Shown here in pieces: positions 16,113 to 24,138 of a stretch of DNA of 64,000 nt. Below the pieces are notes generated by a model. It searched no databases, had not been told where the DNA came from, and saw only the letters and a list, made by a program, of their open reading frames with translations. The stretch spans positions 1 through 64,000 of the forward strand of contig NZ_BDBR01000030.1 of assembly GCF_001613085.1 (NCBI RefSeq). The letters are read 5' to 3'. Both the position numbers and the translations under genes were made by a program. Position 1 is the stretch's first letter. Each line of letters starts with the position of its first letter. This DNA comes from Nocardia salmonicida NBRC 13393 (GTDB taxonomy: Bacteria; Actinomycetota; Actinomycetes; Mycobacteriales; Mycobacteriaceae).

Positions 16113-16114
16113 GT

Positions 16115-16133
16115 TGTTCAGAATACCTGAACA
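16115..16133. promoter_or_regulatory. Operator dyad at the regulator promoter
   Basis: TGTTCAG (16115-16121), 5-nt spacer, CTGAACA (16127-16133): a perfect dyad starting 3 nt upstream of the regulator's start codon and overlapping a TATTCT-like -10 box on the minus strand. Confidence 0.65.
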
Positions 16134-16198
16134 TTGGGGCCCAGCGACCACGCCTGTTGACAGCAGTAATAAGCGCATGTCACTGTCATTGCAGTCTA

Positions 16199-16220
16199 TT
16201 GCCGAGCGATCGTTCGGCAA
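16199..16220. promoter_or_regulatory. Second operator dyad, in the acyl-CoA dehydrogenase leader
   Basis: TTGCCGA (16199-16205) and TCGGCAA (16214-16220) flank CGATCG, giving a 22-bp palindrome with one mismatched pair, 20 nt before GTG 16241. TTGACA at 16157-16162 is a possible -35 element upstream. Confidence 0.6.
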
Positions 16221-16240
16221 CCGAGCCGAGGAGCGGACCC

Positions 16241-17449
16241 GTGCCGATCGACCTGTCCCATCCGTCCGAGGTGCAGAGCCTGGCCGAGCGCACCCGCGCC
16301 TTCATCCGCGACCATGTGCTCTCGGTCGAAGACGCGCACGACGGCGACATCGCCGCGGCAGGCGGCGAGAAGCTGCGCATCGAACTCCAGCAGGCCGCCC
16401 GCGACGCGGGTGTCTTCGCCCCGCACGCGCCGATCGAATACGGCGGCCACGGTCTCGACATGTCGAGTCGTGCTCCGGTGTTCGAGGAGGCGGGCTACTC
16501 GCTGTTCGGCCCGACGGCCCTCAATATCGCCGCCCCCGACGAGGGCAACGTCCACATGCTCGCCCACATCGCCGACCCGGAGCAGAAACAGCAGTTCCTC
16601 GCCCCGCTCGCTCGCGGTGACGTACGCTCGGCCTTCGCCATGACCGAACCGGCCCCCGGCGCGGGCTCTGACCCGTCCGCGCTGAGCACCCGCGCGGTCC
16701 GCGCCGACGGCGGCTGGCGCATCACCGGCCACAAATGGTTCATCACCGGCGCCGACGGCGCGGGATTCTTCATCATCATGGCCCGCACCTCGGGCGAGCC
16801 GGGCCAGCGCGGCGGCGCCACCATGTTCCTCGCCCCCGCCGACAGTCCTGGCATCCGCGTCGGCCGGCACCTCGACACCCTCGACAAGTCGATGATCGGT
16901 GGACATTGCGAGGTCTTCTTCGACGACCTGCTCGTTCCGGAATCGGCGGTACTCGGCGAGGTCGACCGCGGCTTCGAATACGCCCAGGTGCGTCTCGGCC
17001 CCGCCCGCATGACCCACGTGATGCGCTGGCTCGGCGCCGCCCGCCGCGGCCATGACGTCGCGGTCGCGCACGTGGCCCAGCGTGAGGGCTTCGGCTCCCG
17101 GCTCGGCGACCTCGGCATGGTCCAGAAGATGATCGCCGACAACGAGATCGATATCGCCGCCACGCGCGCGCTGCTGACTCGCGCCTGCTGGGAACTCGAC
17201 CGTGGTGAACCCGCCGCGAACGCGACCTCCATCGCTAAAACCTATGCCGCCGAGGCGATCTTCCGCATCGTCGATCGCAGTATGCAGATGTGTGGCGGTC
17301 TCGGTGTCTCCGCCGACCTTCCGCTCGCGCGGCTCTCGCGCGAAGTGCGTCCGTTCCGTATCTACGACGGCCCGTCCGAGGTGCACCGCTGGGCCATCGC
17401 CAAACGCGCGGTGAGCGCGGCCAAGCGCGCGAAGCGAGAATCCGAATGA
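16241..17449 (+). CDS. Acyl-CoA dehydrogenase (ACAD10/11-like)
   Basis: Four hundred two residues, the usual length of the family. The FAD/substrate motif AFAMTEPAPGAGSDPSAL is near residue 130, GHKWFITGA near 165, and the C-terminal MQMCGGLGVSADLPLARLSREVRPFRIYDGPSEVHRW carries the FAD-contacting end of the fold. It oxidises an acyl-CoA at the alpha-beta bond. GTG 16241 has GAGGAG 8 nt upstream; frames reaching further back cross the operator. Its stop overlaps the start of the phosphotransferase gene (ATGA), so the two are translated together, as in the fused eukaryotic ACAD10/11. Confidence 0.92.
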   Translation: MPIDLSHPSEVQSLAERTRAFIRDHVLSVEDAHDGDIAAAGGEKLRIELQQAARDAGVFAPHAPIEYGGHGLDMSSRAPVFEEAGYSLFGPTALNIAAPDEGNVHMLAHIADPEQKQQFLAPLARGDVRSAFAMTEPAPGAGSDPSALSTRAVRADGGWRITGHKWFITGADGAGFFIIMARTSGEPGQRGGATMFLAPADSPGIRVGRHLDTLDKSMIGGHCEVFFDDLLVPESAVLGEVDRGFEYAQVRLGPARMTHVMRWLGAARRGHDVAVAHVAQREGFGSRLGDLGMVQKMIADNEIDIAATRALLTRACWELDRGEPAANATSIAKTYAAEAIFRIVDRSMQMCGGLGVSADLPLARLSREVRPFRIYDGPSEVHRWAIAKRAVSAAKRAKRESE

Positions 17450-18468
17450 CACTGCCGGGCATGGACATCGCCGCGCTGGAGCAGTTCCTGCGCGGGCAGG
17501 GCGTCGAGGTGCGCGGCGAGCTGCGCGTCGAACTGATCAGTGGCGGCCGGTCCAATCTGACGTTCGCCGCCGCCGATGACGTCTCGCGCTGGGTGGTGCG
17601 CCGCCCGCCGGTCGCCGGACTCACCCCGTCCGCGCACGACATGGCCCGCGAATACACCGTCACCAGCGCGCTGCAGAAATCCGCGGTGCCCGTGGCGAAG
17701 ACGACCGCCTTCGACGCGACCGGATCCGCGCTCGGTGCGCCGATGACCGTCGTCGAGTTCGTGGACGGGACGGTGTTCCGCGACCAGGACGAGCTGGCGA
17801 CGCTCACCGACGAGCAGGTGAATTCCAGTGCGCGCGAACTGGTCCGCGTCCTGGCCGAGCTGCACGCGGTCGACCCGGCAGCGGTCGGGCTCGAATCATT
17901 CGGTCGGCCGAACGGTTTCGTCACCCGGCAGGTCAAGCTCTGGGCATCCCAGTGGGAGCGCGTCAAAACCCGAGAGCTCCCCGACGTGGCAACCCTGCAC
18001 GCGGCGCTGTCCGCCGCGATCCCGCGGGAGTCGGCGTCCTCGATCGTGCACGGGGATTTCCGGATCGACAACACGATCCTCGACAGCGCGGACCCGAATA
18101 TCGTGCGTGCCGTGGTCGATTGGGAGCTCTCCACCCTGGGCGACCCGCTCACCGACGTTGCCCTGATGTGCGTGTACCGGGCTCCGATTTTCGACCTGAT
18201 CCTCGGCACCCGCGCCGCGTGGACCAGCTCTCGCCTGCCGTCTCCCGACGATCTCGCCCAGACCTACGCCGCCGCGTCCGGGCGCGAGCTGGACAACTGG
18301 GGCTTCTATCTCGCCCTGGCCAACTTCAAACTCGGCATCATCGGCGAGGGCATCACCCACCGCGCCCACCAGGGCTCCGATACCGGTTCTGCCGCCGACC
18401 GGGCCGCCGATGCCACGCCGGAATTCATGGCCGCCGGTTTGCGCGCGCTGAAGGGGTCCGCGCAGTAA
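17446..18468 (+). CDS. APH-family phosphotransferase coupled to the acyl-CoA dehydrogenase
   Basis: Three hundred forty residues of the aminoglycoside phosphotransferase fold. The catalytic loop is H202-G-D-F-R-I-D-N with Asp204, and the metal-binding Asp225 is in VDWE. A glycine-rich GGRSNLTF at about 29-36 replaces the P-loop. Homologues fused to acyl-CoA dehydrogenases phosphorylate 4-hydroxyacyl-CoAs so that the dehydrogenase can process them. The 4-nt overlap with the upstream gene supports the same joint role here. It is not expected to confer antibiotic resistance. Confidence 0.88.
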   Translation: MTLPGMDIAALEQFLRGQGVEVRGELRVELISGGRSNLTFAAADDVSRWVVRRPPVAGLTPSAHDMAREYTVTSALQKSAVPVAKTTAFDATGSALGAPMTVVEFVDGTVFRDQDELATLTDEQVNSSARELVRVLAELHAVDPAAVGLESFGRPNGFVTRQVKLWASQWERVKTRELPDVATLHAALSAAIPRESASSIVHGDFRIDNTILDSADPNIVRAVVDWELSTLGDPLTDVALMCVYRAPIFDLILGTRAAWTSSRLPSPDDLAQTYAAASGRELDNWGFYLALANFKLGIIGEGITHRAHQGSDTGSAADRAADATPEFMAAGLRALKGSAQ

Positions 18469-18503
18469 TCAGCGGAGCGCTGTGGGTCAACCCCTCACTG
18501 CCG

Positions 18504-19172
18504 TCAGGAATCCTGGTCGCCGATGATCTCCGTCGGCAGGAACGTCGCGCCGAGCTGCATCGCGATCGCACTGCTGTGTTCGACGATGCGCTCGGCGTCC
18601 ACGTCGAGCACGCCCGTGCGCCAGGCCGACACCAGTTCCATGAAACCGCCGATACCGGCCAGCGTGCTCATGCGCATGGCGGTTTCGTCGATATCGGGGC
18701 GTAGATAGGGCCAGGCGATAGCGATCAGCCCATCGGTCGCATCGGTGAGCATGGCTTTGCGTCGCTGTTCGAGCACAGCACTGCCCGCGTGATCGGCCAG
18801 CAGGATCCTGGCCCGCCCGCGTAGATCGGTCTGTAGCGCGACGGCGCGGGCGATGGTCGCGCGGGTGATCTCGAGTGGTGTCCGGTCGGCCTGTTCGACC
18901 ACGACGTTCACCAGCTCGGCGAACACCTCGGTGCGCACCTCGTCCCAGACCGCAGCGAGCAGTTCGTCGCGATCGGCGAAGTGCTCGTAGAAGTAGCGGT
19001 CGTTGAGCGAGGCCCGTTGACAGACCCCGCGCATGGTGACCGCGGCCCATCCGTTGTCGAGCCAGATATCGAGGGCGGCCTCGACCAGGCCGACCCGTCG
19101 CTGCGCCCTGCGCTCCTCGGCGGTCCGCCCGCCCCACGTCCGTGCCGGTGCGCGCACATCCATGGTTGACAA
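18504..19172 (-). CDS. TetR-family regulator of the monooxygenase cassette
   Basis: Two hundred twenty-two residues (219 if ATG 19163 is used). The helix-turn-helix is at about 40-62 (VTMRGVCQRASLNDRYFYEHF), and the remainder is a helical ligand-binding domain. It is divergent from the SDR gene at 19265 and shares an intergenic region with two overlapping perfect dyads, so it probably represses the SDR-to-monooxygenase operon and itself. The inducer is presumably a ketone or steroid-like substrate of that operon, which is inference. Confidence 0.88.
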   Translation of the reverse strand: MSTMDVRAPARTWGGRTAEERRAQRRVGLVEAALDIWLDNGWAAVTMRGVCQRASLNDRYFYEHFADRDELLAAVWDEVRTEVFAELVNVVVEQADRTPLEITRATIARAVALQTDLRGRARILLADHAGSAVLEQRRKAMLTDATDGLIAIAWPYLRPDIDETAMRMSTLAGIGGFMELVSAWRTGVLDVDAERIVEHSSAIAMQLGATFLPTEIIGDQDS

Positions 19173-19189
19173 AGTACACCTCCGCGCGC

Positions 19190-19236
19190 CTAATTGGTGT
19201 CAGGTGCGGCCATTGGTGGCAGATGCCACCAATTAG
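19190..19236. promoter_or_regulatory. Overlapping operator dyads for the TetR regulator
   Basis: ATTGGTGGCA (19212-19221), GA, TGCCACCAAT (19224-19233) is a perfect dyad. The outer half-site CTAATTGGTG (19190-19199) also pairs perfectly with CACCAATTAG (19227-19236). Three half-sites of the same AATTGGTG type thus lie in the divergent promoter region. Confidence 0.75.
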
Positions 19237-19264
19237 AGTCTCGCCGGTAGAACCGGGAGTTGCC

Positions 19265-20101
19265 ATGCGATTGTTCCCCTTCGGCGGTCACCGCCGGACC
19301 ACGAACGCCGATGCGGTGGTGACCGGCGCGGGCAGTGGGATCGGACGCGCGTTCGCCGTCGAATTGGGTCGCCGTGGCGGTCGCGTCCTGTGCTCCGACA
19401 TCGATCGAGACCGCGCGAACGAGACCGCCGAACTCGTCGAAGCGGCGGGCGGCAAGGCGATCGGAACCCGCTGCGATGTCACCGTGATCGATGAGGTGAC
19501 GCAATTGGCCGCCACCGCGCAGGACTGGTTCGGCGGCCCGCCCACCGTGGTGGTCAACAACGCGGGCATCGGCGCGGGCGGGCCGGTGGTCGGCGAGTTC
19601 GCCCTCGACGATTGGCAGCGCACGCTCGGCGTCAATCTCTGGGGCGTCATCCACGGTTGTCACGTCTTCGCGCCGATCCTGCGCGCGGCCGGGCGCGGAT
19701 CGCTGGTGAACGTCGCCTCGGCGGCCGCGTTCGGCGCGGCACCGAGGATGGCCGCCTACAACGTCAGCAAGGCCGGCGTGCTCGCGCTGTCGGAGACTAT
19801 GTCGGCCGAGCTGTCAGGCACCGGTGTCGGCGTCACGGTGCTGTGCCCGACCGGCGTGAAAACCAATATCATGCAGGCGGATTCACCCATGGACGACACC
19901 GCCGAACGGCTGGGCGGACTGCTCCTGCGCTGGACCGGACGCGCACCGGCGGCCATCGTCCGCACCACCCTCGACGCGGTCGACCACGGCGACCTCTATG
20001 TGGTGCCGCAGCTCGAGGCCAAGATGCTCTGGCAGGCCAAACGATGGCTGCCCACCACCTACACCCGTTCGGCAGGCCTGCTGGAGCGGGTCGTGCGCTG
20101 A
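19265..20101 (+). CDS. SDR-family oxidoreductase of the monooxygenase cassette
   Basis: Two hundred seventy-eight residues. TGAGSGIG is near residue 20, NNAGIGAG near 98, catalytic Ser in VASAAAFG and Tyr/Lys in YNVSK. The C-terminal tail (YTRSAGLLERVVR) is longer than in minimal SDRs and resembles the SDRs adjoining mycobacterial MymA-type monooxygenases. ATG 19265 is the first start after the operator. It is followed after 26 nt by the ferritin-like gene and probably oxidises an alcohol to the ketone used by the monooxygenase; that order of steps is inference. Confidence 0.9.
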   Translation: MRLFPFGGHRRTTNADAVVTGAGSGIGRAFAVELGRRGGRVLCSDIDRDRANETAELVEAAGGKAIGTRCDVTVIDEVTQLAATAQDWFGGPPTVVVNNAGIGAGGPVVGEFALDDWQRTLGVNLWGVIHGCHVFAPILRAAGRGSLVNVASAAAFGAAPRMAAYNVSKAGVLALSETMSAELSGTGVGVTVLCPTGVKTNIMQADSPMDDTAERLGGLLLRWTGRAPAAIVRTTLDAVDHGDLYVVPQLEAKMLWQAKRWLPTTYTRSAGLLERVVR

Positions 20102-20127
20102 TCCACCCCACCGAAGGAGATCGAACA

Positions 20128-21054
20128 ATGACGTTCGCCTATCCCGAGATGCTCGCCACCATTCGCGCCAAGCAGTGGGCGCTGGCCGATATCGATTGGG
20201 ACGCACCGGGTGCCGACACCATCACCGACGAACAGCGCCCACGGCTTGCCACCTTCATGGCCGATCTGGTGTGGATCGAACACGTCGGCGCCCGGGGCTT
20301 CGCCGCGCTGACCCACCAGGCGCCGCCCGGCCCGCTGCGCGAGATCTACCGGTACTTCCACGCCGAGGAACAGAAGCACGCCAACGCCGAACTCGCGCTG
20401 ATGCGCCGCTGGGGAATGCTCCCCGACGGTGACGCGATGCCGTTGCCCAACAAGAACATTCGCCTGGTCATCAGCTGGCTCGACCGCTATGCCGACCAGC
20501 TGACCCTGCCCGTGCTCGGCACCGTGATCCCCTCGCTGGAGACCGCGCTCGACGGCGCGCTGGTGAAATTCCTGCTCGACGAGGTCGAGGACCCGGTGTG
20601 CCACGAGGTGTTCCGGCACATCAACAGCGACGAGTCCCGGCACCTGGCAGTCGGATTCCAGGTTCTCGAACAGCTCGGCGCGGGCCCGCTGCGCCGGATC
20701 GCCATCGAGACGGCCGGTTTCGCGGTGCGCCCGTCGTTCGTGCTCGGCGCGTTGCTGTACGCGCCACTGCTGTCGCGGATGTCGACCAACATCATCGCGC
20801 TCGGCCTCGACGAGGAGAAGCTGTGGCAGGCAGTGCGCCGCTACGAGAACGTGGGGGAGCGCAGCCCGGCCATCCGCCGGGTCCCGCTCTACCACGTGGT
20901 GAAGATGCACGGAAAAGCCACCATTCACCGTCGCCAGCCGTTCCAGCTGCTGGCCGATGTGTCCAACGCCTGCATCGACCGCTTCCCGATTCGTGTCCTC
21001 GGCCGTCGGCCGTCCTGGTCGGACGAGCTCACCTACGAACCGGTGGCGAAATGA
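20128..21054 (+). CDS. Ferritin-like diiron protein of the monooxygenase cassette
   Basis: Three hundred eight residues, mostly helical. Candidate iron ligands come in pairs typical of diiron helices: Glu/His in WIEHVGARGF (about 46-55), EEQKHANAE (about 81-89), E in SLETALDGAL, and HEVFRHINSDESRH (about 158-171). These patterns indicate a ferritin-like diiron fold; it may be an oxygenase, desaturase or reductase-like partner. AAGGAGA lies 7 nt upstream of ATG 20128. Its stop overlaps the next start (ATGA). I cannot name the reaction. Confidence 0.75.
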   Translation: MTFAYPEMLATIRAKQWALADIDWDAPGADTITDEQRPRLATFMADLVWIEHVGARGFAALTHQAPPGPLREIYRYFHAEEQKHANAELALMRRWGMLPDGDAMPLPNKNIRLVISWLDRYADQLTLPVLGTVIPSLETALDGALVKFLLDEVEDPVCHEVFRHINSDESRHLAVGFQVLEQLGAGPLRRIAIETAGFAVRPSFVLGALLYAPLLSRMSTNIIALGLDEEKLWQAVRRYENVGERSPAIRRVPLYHVVKMHGKATIHRRQPFQLLADVSNACIDRFPIRVLGRRPSWSDELTYEPVAK

Positions 21055-21611
21055 CGACGCCGCGTTACGCCGATACCTTCACCGGTCCGCAGGTTCACCG
21101 CACGGCCTTCGCGCCCCGGCACGAATTCACCGGTCAGCGCGTCGCGATCATCGGCAGCGGGGCGGCGGCCGCGCGACTGCTGCCCGGCATCGCCGCCGAG
21201 GCCGCGCGGGTGACGGTGTTCCAGACCGAGGCGGTGTGGGTCCTCCCGCGCCTACCGCTGCCCGCGGCGACGACGCTGCGCGGCGCACCGCAAGGACTGC
21301 TTCGGCTCGCCGCTCGCGTCAATCTCCGGGTCCAGGTGCGCGATTCGTGGCTGCGCCACCGCCTGACCCCGGACGACACCGCGGGCGTCGCGGTGCACAA
21401 CAGCTACTACCGTGCCCTGCGGCAACCGCACTGCACCCTGGTGACCTGGCCGATCGCACGACTGGTGCCGCTGGGCGTGCGTACCGTCGACGGCATAGAG
21501 CACCGGGTGGACGCCATTGTCTACGCCGACGACGCGGGCCATGTAGTGCGCACGGTCGCACGGCCCGGCCGCCTGCATCCGTCGGCGGAACTGATGAAGG
21601 AGATCGCATGA
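21051..21611 (+). CDS. Stand-alone NADPH-domain protein derived from a Baeyer-Villiger monooxygenase
   Basis: One hundred eighty-six residues. It starts with a copy of the Baeyer-Villiger fingerprint, FTGPQVHRTAF (F-x-G-x-x-x-H-x-x-x-W with Phe for Trp), then the NADPH Rossmann motif VAIIGSGAAAARLLPGIA. It ends with LVPLGVRTVDGIEHRVDAIVY, all in the order seen in the full enzyme encoded next. The N-terminal FAD-binding half is absent. Start and stop overlap both neighbours (ATGA at 21051 and 21608), so it is expressed as a separate subunit rather than being a visible wreck. It may be a regulatory or structural partner of the monooxygenase. Confidence 0.75.
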   Translation: MTTPRYADTFTGPQVHRTAFAPRHEFTGQRVAIIGSGAAAARLLPGIAAEAARVTVFQTEAVWVLPRLPLPAATTLRGAPQGLLRLAARVNLRVQVRDSWLRHRLTPDDTAGVAVHNSYYRALRQPHCTLVTWPIARLVPLGVRTVDGIEHRVDAIVYADDAGHVVRTVARPGRLHPSAELMKEIA

Positions 21612-23092
21612 CCACCACCGGAATCGAGCACGAGATCGTCATCGTGGGAGCCGGGTTCTCCGGGATCGGCGTGGCGATCGAGTTGCGCAAGGCCGGGTTC
21701 GACGACTTCGTGATCATCGACGAGGCCGACGGTGTCGGTGGCACCTGGCACTGGAACACCTATCCCGGTGTCGCCGTGGATATTCCGTCGTTCAGCTACC
21801 AGTTCTCCTTCGAGCAGCGCACCGACTGGTCGCGGGTCTACGCGCCCGGCCGCGAGCTCAAGGCCTACGCGGAGTCGTGCGTGGACAAATACGAGCTGCG
21901 CTCGCGCATTCGCTTCGGCACCACCGTGACCGGCGCGGACTTCGACGAGGACGCCGACCGGTGGGTCTTGCACACCGCCGACGGCAGCGATTTGACCGCG
22001 CGTTTCGTGATCAGCGCGACCGGCGTGCTCACCAGACCCAAACTCCCTGATATCCCCGGCATCGAGTCTTTCGCGGGGACCGTCATGCACACCTCACGCT
22101 GGGATCACCGCCAGGACCTGCGGGGAAAGCGTGTGGCGATCATCGGCACCGGCGCCTCCGCGGTCCAGGTGATCCCGGAGATCGCCTCGCAGGTCGAGCA
22201 CCTGACGGTGTTCCAGCGCACGCCGATCTGGTGCCTGCCCCGCCCCGACCTGCCGTTGCCCCTCGCCGCCCGGCTGGCGCTGAAGGTCCCCGGCGGACGA
22301 ACGCTGACCCGACTGGTGAGCCAGACCTACGTCGAGTTCACCTTCCCGCTGGCCGCCCACTATCACAACTCGCTGCCCACCGCCGCGATCGGCGAACGTG
22401 CGGGCCTTGCCCATCTGCGGCGCCAGGTGAAGGACCCCGCCGTGCGGGCCGCGCTGACCCCGAAATACGCCCTCGGGTGCAAACGGCCCAGCTTCTCCAA
22501 CGACTATCTGTCGACGTTCAATCGTTCGAACGTGACGCTGGAAACCGACCCGATCAGCGAGATCACCGCCACCGGCGTCCGCACCGCCGAAGGCGCCGAA
22601 CACCCCGCCGACGTGCTGATCCTCGCCACCGGCTTCAAGGTCATGGAATCGGGCAATATGCCGACCTATGACCTGCGCGGCGTCGACGGCCGCGATCTGG
22701 AGACCTGGTGGGACAAGAACCGGCTGCAAGCCTACGAGGGCGTCAGCGTCCCCGGCTTCCCGAACTTCTTCTCCATCATCGGCCCCTACGGCTACAACGG
22801 CGCGTCCTACTTCACCCTGATCGAGAACCAGACCCGCCACATCCTGCGCTGCCTGCGCCACGCCCAAACGCACGACGCGGACCGCATCGAGGTCAGCGAG
22901 GAAGCCAACGATCGCTTCTTCCGTGAGATGCTCGCCCGCCGCGGCGGCCAGGTGTTCTGGGACGAAAGCTGCGCCACCGCCAACAGCTACTACTTCGACA
23001 AACACGGTGACGTGCCCCTGCGCCCCAGCTCCACCGTCGAAGCTGCTTGGCGCAGTACGCATTTCCCACTCACCGACTATGTCTTCACGTAG
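21608..23092 (+). CDS. Flavin-containing Baeyer-Villiger-type monooxygenase (MymA-like)
   Basis: Four hundred ninety-four residues. FAD motif GAGFSG is at 15-20, the Baeyer-Villiger fingerprint runs from Phe155 through His161 to Trp165, and the NADPH motif GTGASAV is near 183. The C-terminal half (FPNFFSIIGPYGYNGASYF) is typical of class B monooxygenases close to mycobacterial MymA. It inserts oxygen into ketones using NADPH and O2. It is the last gene of the coupled SDR/ferritin-like/NADPH-domain operon and is convergent with the WYL regulator gene. Confidence 0.93.
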   Translation: MTTTGIEHEIVIVGAGFSGIGVAIELRKAGFDDFVIIDEADGVGGTWHWNTYPGVAVDIPSFSYQFSFEQRTDWSRVYAPGRELKAYAESCVDKYELRSRIRFGTTVTGADFDEDADRWVLHTADGSDLTARFVISATGVLTRPKLPDIPGIESFAGTVMHTSRWDHRQDLRGKRVAIIGTGASAVQVIPEIASQVEHLTVFQRTPIWCLPRPDLPLPLAARLALKVPGGRTLTRLVSQTYVEFTFPLAAHYHNSLPTAAIGERAGLAHLRRQVKDPAVRAALTPKYALGCKRPSFSNDYLSTFNRSNVTLETDPISEITATGVRTAEGAEHPADVLILATGFKVMESGNMPTYDLRGVDGRDLETWWDKNRLQAYEGVSVPGFPNFFSIIGPYGYNGASYFTLIENQTRHILRCLRHAQTHDADRIEVSEEANDRFFREMLARRGGQVFWDESCATANSYYFDKHGDVPLRPSSTVEAAWRSTHFPLTDYVFT

Positions 23093-23107
23093 CCGTGTGC
23101 TTCGGGG

Positions 23108-24076
23108 CTACTCGGTGTCGGTACCCGAGGCCACCGCTTCGGTGACGCGAGCCGCCAGTGCGCGCAGATGATCGATGAGTTCCGGTGGTTCGTGGACCCG
23201 GAAGCCGAAGCCGAAAAGGCCGACGTAGACGGCGATCTCGTCGAGCGAGTTCGACCCTGTGTGCAGCAGGCAGGAGCCGGCGTCGATGGCTTCGATGACA
23301 CCGACTGTCGCCGGGATCCGGTCGGCGGCTTCGACAGCCGACACCAGCAGGGTGATGCGAGCCTGGTACCGATAGGGGGCAGTGCTCACGCTGCGTGAGA
23401 CGAATCCGGCGAGATCGATGTCGGGCGCTGGACGTGGGTCGTAGCGCGGTCCGGTCGGGATGCGGGGTTGTAATCGGTCGACACGGTAGGTGCGCCAGTC
23501 GGCGCGGTCGACGTCCCAGCCGACCAGATACCAGCGTCGTCCGGTGTGGACGAGCCGATGTGGTTCGGCGGTGCGGCGGGTGGTGCCGCCGTCATGGGTG
23601 CGGTAGTCGAATCGGAGTAGGTGTCGATCGCGAATCGCACCGGCGATGGCGGTGAGAGTCTCGGGGTCGACCGGTGTGGTGCCGCTGGGCACGGTCACCG
23701 TCGCGGCCTGCAACGCGGCGATGCGATGGCGCAGCCGCGACGGGAGCACCTGTTCGAGTTTGGCGAGCGCCCGCAGCGACGACTCTTCGATGCCTGCGAC
23801 GGTGCCTGCGACGGCCGTCCCCAGTCCCACCGCGATCGCGATCGCCTCCTCGTCGTCCAGCAGCAGGGGAGGCAGCGCGGCCCCGGCCCGCAGCCGGTAC
23901 CCGGCCGAGCCCGCGACGGCGTGTACGGGGTAGCCCAGCGTGCGCAGCTTGTCGACGTCGCGACGCACTGTCCGGATATCGACATTGAGGCGTTCGGCGA
24001 GGTCACGACCGGTCCAATCGCGGGGGGTCTGCAGCAGGGAGAGCAATCGGAGCAGTCGCGCTGAGGATTCGAGCAT
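23108..24076 (-). CDS. WYL-domain (YafY-type) transcriptional regulator
   Basis: Three hundred twenty-two residues. An N-terminal HTH_11 winged helix (RLLRLLSLLQTPRDWTGRDL, RTVRRDVDKLR) is followed by the linker GYRLRAGAALPPLLL and a WYL domain at about 140-215 with RTAEPHRLVHTGRRWYLVGW, then the C-terminal WCX-like extension. Such proteins bind oligonucleotides or small ligands. It is divergent from the epoxide hydrolase at 24139. CTAGG/CCTAG half-sites at 24097-24101 and 24113-24117 lie in the shared promoter region. Confidence 0.9.
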   Translation of the reverse strand: MLESSARLLRLLSLLQTPRDWTGRDLAERLNVDIRTVRRDVDKLRTLGYPVHAVAGSAGYRLRAGAALPPLLLDDEEAIAIAVGLGTAVAGTVAGIEESSLRALAKLEQVLPSRLRHRIAALQAATVTVPSGTTPVDPETLTAIAGAIRDRHLLRFDYRTHDGGTTRRTAEPHRLVHTGRRWYLVGWDVDRADWRTYRVDRLQPRIPTGPRYDPRPAPDIDLAGFVSRSVSTAPYRYQARITLLVSAVEAADRIPATVGVIEAIDAGSCLLHTGSNSLDEIAVYVGLFGFGFRVHEPPELIDHLRALAARVTEAVASGTDTE

Positions 24077-24138
24077 GAATTCATTCTTCCGGAAAGCTAG
24101 GGCCGAAGCTGTCCTAGGTGCTGCTTAGCGTAGTTCTC

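Noticed and set aside
17446..18468. Aminoglycoside resistance kinase
   Set aside because: The fold is APH-like, but pairing and overlap with an acyl-CoA dehydrogenase point to the ACAD10/11 type rather than antibiotic resistance.
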